A DNA stretch of 64,000 nt from an uncultured Oscillospiraceae bacterium (GTDB taxonomy: Bacteria > Bacillota > Clostridia > Oscillospirales > Ruminococcaceae), in assembly GCA_900540595.1 (NCBI GenBank), contig UQGL01000004.1:1-64000 (forward strand), given 5' to 3'. Both the position numbers and the translations under genes were made by a program. How positions within the stretch are numbered: the stretch's first letter is position 1; the number at the start of each line of letters is the position of its first letter. Shown in pieces: positions 61,120 through 64,000 of the stretch. A model generated the notes under the pieces. It had not been told where the DNA came from. It was given only the letters and a program-made list of their open reading frames with translations, and searched no databases.

Positions 61120-63189
61120 ATGAAACGAAAGCTCGGTTGGTTCGGTCTCGGTTTTGCCGGGGCTGAGCTTGCTGCGGCCAATCTGCCGCCGCTGGTCTGT
61201 GTGCCCGCGGCGGCATTTTTGGCATTGCTGGCATTTTGGAAAAGGCGCAGGGATGTAAGGATTCCTCTGCTGGGGGCGCTGTGCGGGCTGGCATGGTTTG
61301 CACTGTTTACGCTTATCTTTGTACAGCCCTGCCGGGCGCTGGCGGGGCAGACGGTCACCTGTACGGCTGTGGTGGAGACAGACGCAGAGGCTTCCTACAG
61401 TGATAGCCGTCTGCGCGGCACATTGCGGCTGACTGAGATCGACGGTAAGCCCGCCCGGCTGCGGGTGCAATGCCCGTCATTCCCCGGGGAAAGCGCGGGA
61501 GAGCGTTTTGAGGCAAGCTTTGCGCTGAGCAGTCTTCCGGATAACCGCTACCGCCTGAGCCGCAACAGCAGGGGGGTCTACCTGCAGGCGGAATATCTCG
61601 ACAGCTACCGCGGCCTTGCGGCCAGCAAGGCGCCGCGATTTGCACTTTTTCGTCTGCGGCAGCGCTGGAGCGCCGTGCTGCGGCGCTGGCTGCCGAAGCA
61701 GCTGGACGGCATGGAGGCGGCGATGCTGCTGGCCGATAAAAGTCACCTTGAGGATGCCGTACAGCAGGCGTTCCGCGCCGCAGGGGTATCGCACCTGCTG
61801 GCGGTGTCCGGGCTGCATCTGGCACTGCTCTGCGGGCTGCTGGGCTTCGGCCGGCGGTGGCGGTTCTATAAGCCGCTTATCCTGCTGCGCGGTGCGGCGG
61901 CGCTGTTTTATCTGCTGCTGACCGGGGCACCGGTGTCGGTGCTGCGCGCGGGGCTGGTGCTGGCGGTAGCGCTGGCGGGGGAGTTTCTTCTGCAGCCTGT
62001 CGATCTGCTGACATCGACTGGCTTTGCCGCAGTCCTGATAGGATTGCAGAATGCCTACGCACCCTGTGATATAGGCTTTCAGCTGTCATTCTGTGCCGTG
62101 CTGGGCGTGCAGGCTGCGGCGGCTCTGACCGAGGCTGAGCGGCGTGCGGCGGCGCAAGGCAAGTCGGCCGCTTTGCGTTTGGTTTGCCGCCTTGCGGAGC
62201 CTGTACAGGTGGCAGCACTCGCCAGCCTTGCCACCCTGCCGGTGCTGGTAGCCCATGGCATGTCCACCAGTCTTGTGGGCATTGTCTGCAATGTGCTGGT
62301 CGTGTGGATGCTGCAGCCCGCCCTGCAGATGGGTATCCTGCTGTTGATTTTCAGTGCCGTGCCGTTTTTACTGCCGCTTGTCAACCTTACGGGGCTGACA
62401 CTGAGCCTTTGGCTTAAGGCAATGCTCGGAATCGTTGAGCGCTGTGCGGCACTGCCGTTTGCGTCTGTCTATTTACCGCAGCGGTACACGCTGTTTGTGC
62501 TGGCGGTGCTGGGCGCGCTGGCTCTATACTACTGGCATGGAAAAGGGATGCGGGTGTATCCGATTGCTGCGCTGATCTGCACGGCCGCCGCCGTTGTCAT
62601 GGGGATATGGATGCAGCGGGATGTGGTGGAGATAAATCTTGTCGGCGCGTCCAACAATCCCTGCGTGGTCTGTGTGCAGAACGGGCAGGCAGTGGTGCTT
62701 TTCCGCGGCGGCGAAAGCAACCTGAGCGCCGTTGAGCGGTATCTTGCCGGGCGCAGCAGACAAAAACCTGCCCTGCTGGTGGATCTGCGCGCCAGACCTA
62801 CGGCACTGGACTTTACGGCGGCGGAGGTAGTGACGATGCAGGCTCAGCCGGGATTTGATACCCGCACGGTGCTTGACGGATTGACGCTTGACCTGTATCA
62901 TAATAAAAGCGCGAGTCTGGCGGTGCTGGGCATCGGCGGCCGCCATATTGCGGCGGGGGCAGGCAGCATACAGTTGGCCGAACCGATCCGTGTGGATGTA
63001 CTCTGTGCGCCGGGGACGCTGTCCGATGCCGTGCAGGCAGACACGATCCTGACTGCGGTACGCCACCCAAAATGGCTGGATGAAATCGAAAGCTGCGAGC
63101 TGCGCTATGGCGATGAGGCACCGGGCCTGACCCTGCGACCCGGCCGCAGCATGATCTGGGAGGAGGCACAGACGATTGCTATACAGTGA
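61120..63189 (+). CDS. comEC: ComEC/Rec2-type DNA uptake membrane protein
   Basis: A 689-residue protein with an N-terminal hydrophobic region and OB-like domain (about 1-175), a multi-helix competence domain (about 195-500) containing AAGVSHLLAVSGLHLALLCGLLG (DNA channel), and a soluble C-terminal part (about 515-689). In ComEC the C-terminal part is a metallo-beta-lactamase-like nuclease; here the HxHxDH metal motif is absent, so this domain looks degenerate. It would bring single-stranded DNA across the membrane in competence. ATG 61120 lacks a strong ribosome site. holA begins in its last 14 bases. Confidence 0.88.
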   Translation: MKRKLGWFGLGFAGAELAAANLPPLVCVPAAAFLALLAFWKRRRDVRIPLLGALCGLAWFALFTLIFVQPCRALAGQTVTCTAVVETDAEASYSDSRLRGTLRLTEIDGKPARLRVQCPSFPGESAGERFEASFALSSLPDNRYRLSRNSRGVYLQAEYLDSYRGLAASKAPRFALFRLRQRWSAVLRRWLPKQLDGMEAAMLLADKSHLEDAVQQAFRAAGVSHLLAVSGLHLALLCGLLGFGRRWRFYKPLILLRGAAALFYLLLTGAPVSVLRAGLVLAVALAGEFLLQPVDLLTSTGFAAVLIGLQNAYAPCDIGFQLSFCAVLGVQAAAALTEAERRAAAQGKSAALRLVCRLAEPVQVAALASLATLPVLVAHGMSTSLVGIVCNVLVVWMLQPALQMGILLLIFSAVPFLLPLVNLTGLTLSLWLKAMLGIVERCAALPFASVYLPQRYTLFVLAVLGALALYYWHGKGMRVYPIAALICTAAAVVMGIWMQRDVVEINLVGASNNPCVVCVQNGQAVVLFRGGESNLSAVERYLAGRSRQKPALLVDLRARPTALDFTAAEVVTMQAQPGFDTRTVLDGLTLDLYHNKSASLAVLGIGGRHIAAGAGSIQLAEPIRVDVLCAPGTLSDAVQADTILTAVRHPKWLDEIESCELRYGDEAPGLTLRPGRSMIWEEAQTIAIQ

Positions 63190-64000
63190 AAAAGAACTTG
63201 AAAAACGACTGCAGTCCGGCTGCGCACTGTATTATTTTTATGCATCGGATGAGGCCCTTGTCCACGCCGCTGCACAGAAGGCCTTAAAATATCTGAACCG
63301 CGATGACCCGGAGACGACCGTGCTGGACGGCCCGACCCCCTCGGTGGAGGAGATCGTGCTGGCAGCGGGTACGATCTCCTTCTTTGGCGGCAAGCGGCTG
63401 GTGCTTATGCCGCTGATACGCCCATCGACCTACTCCGACAAGGACCTGCAGGAGCTTTGCGATACTCTGGCGGACACAGAAAATGCGATCTTCGTCATGA
63501 CGGGGGTCGTGGAGGAGGCGTACGGCAAGCTGCGCCCCGGCAAGCGGGAGCAAAAGCTCATCGGCTGCTGCGAAAAGCTGGGGTACTGCGTGCAGATCAA
63601 CCGCCCCACAGGGGCGGCGCTGCAGGCGATGGCCCGCGATTGGGCAAAGCAGGCCGGTGCTGCCTTTGCACCGGGGGCGGAGGCTGCCCTGCTGGTGCGC
63701 TGCGGTGAGGATCAGTTCCTTTTGAAAAACGAGATCGAAAAGCTGGCGGCTCTGTCCGGCTATGGCACGATCACACAGCAGATGGTTGGCCAGCTGGGCA
63801 CTGTGACGCTGGATGCGGATACCTTTGACATGGTAAAGCTGCTTACCGGCGGCCAAACCGATAAGGCGCAGCAAAAGCTCAAGACGCTGCTGGCGCTGCA
63901 GAATGACCCGATCATGATCACGGGCGCGCTGATCAGCAACTATCTGGATCTGTACCGCGTGCTGCTGGGCCGCCGCAGCCGCCGCAGTCTGGGGGATGTA
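63176..64000 (+). CDS. holA: DNA polymerase III delta subunit, 5' part
   Basis: TTG 63176 follows GGGAGGAGG with a 10-base spacer and overlaps comEC by 14 bases. The frame runs open to the window end (275 codons). The visible part shows a HolA start (LYSEKELEKRLQSGCALYYFYASDE), a nucleotide-fold segment FFGGKRLVLMPL, and AALLVRCGEDQFLLKNEIEKLAAL with the typical late NDPIMITGALISNYLDLYRVLLG. The delta subunit loads the sliding clamp with the tau/gamma complex. comEC-holA is the conserved order in Firmicutes. The C-terminus lies beyond the window. Confidence 0.93.
   Translation, partial: MLYSEKELEKRLQSGCALYYFYASDEALVHAAAQKALKYLNRDDPETTVLDGPTPSVEEIVLAAGTISFFGGKRLVLMPLIRPSTYSDKDLQELCDTLADTENAIFVMTGVVEEAYGKLRPGKREQKLIGCCEKLGYCVQINRPTGAALQAMARDWAKQAGAAFAPGAEAALLVRCGEDQFLLKNEIEKLAALSGYGTITQQMVGQLGTVTLDADTFDMVKLLTGGQTDKAQQKLKTLLALQNDPIMITGALISNYLDLYRVLLGRRSRRSLGDV

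Overview
The window looks like a chromosomal segment of a GC-rich, low-branching Firmicute of the Oscillospiraceae/Ruminococcaceae (Faecalibacterium, Gemmiger or Subdoligranulum-like). This is inferred from gene order and style: miaB-ylbF-mutS-mutL-miaA, sepF-ylmH-divIVA-ileS-lspA, hprK-PHP-ROK-murB-rapZ-whiA-dnaE-pfkA, an alanine T-box before alaS, AGGAGG-type ribosome sites with frequent TTG/GTG starts, and Ala/Pro-rich linkers. No 16S gene is present, so the genus is not fixed.

Layout. 1-4.66 kb is an AT-richer accessory patch: the 3' end of a large serine recombinase, four unfamiliar genes (small zinc ribbon, membrane/coiled-coil protein, DUF2971 protein, Cys-cluster plus Ymh-like protein), a second and inactivated copy of the recombinase C-terminus, and an XRE-type regulator. 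4.9-7.9 kb holds two sodium-coupled transporters (AGCS alanine/glycine symporter, NhaC antiporter). 7.9-10.9 kb on the minus strand holds tRNA-Leu, a large membrane protein and an RluA-family pseudouridine synthase. 11.2-18.8 kb is a tRNA-modification and mismatch-repair operon. 18.8-28.2 kb is cell division and envelope (HlyD-like protein, sepF, ylmH, divIVA, ileS, lspA), then rluD, a HAD phosphatase and a free-standing EIIA. 28.3-31.4 kb is an ABC importer preceded by repeated CTTTAAAG boxes and a foldable leader RNA. 31.7-36.1 kb holds an SGNH-like surface protein, a YjjG-like nucleotidase and an ABC-F protein. 36.2-45.9 kb is a cell-surface polysaccharide cluster (DUF4422, two GT2 enzymes, HAD protein, SDR, two RgpF-family proteins, acyltransferase). 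46.0-56.1 kb joins carbon control to wall synthesis, division and replication (hprK to pfkA). 56.2-64 kb holds tRNA-Ala(GGC), a DUF421 protein, the T-box-controlled alaS, a HIT protein, a phosphoribosyltransferase, comEC and the start of holA.

How the genes work together. Most of the window is compact housekeeping sequence with 4-17 bp overlaps between genes, so translational coupling is likely. Mismatch repair and hypermodification of A37 in tRNA are co-transcribed. HPr kinase/phosphorylase, RapZ, a ROK sugar kinase and phosphofructokinase put carbon sensing beside murB, whiA and dnaE. tRNA-Ala(GGC) is encoded less than 1 kb upstream of a T-box whose apparent specifier is GCC.

The least explained parts are the recombinase-flanked cassette with three near-identical gene leaders (0.9-3.6 kb), the boxes plus three-way-junction leader at 28.3-28.45 kb, the acyltransferase whose family N-terminus begins at an ATC codon (44862), and a dispersed hairpin repeat at 7.9, 13.05-13.13 and 28.25 kb. 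I saw no CRISPR array, rRNA or intact prophage.
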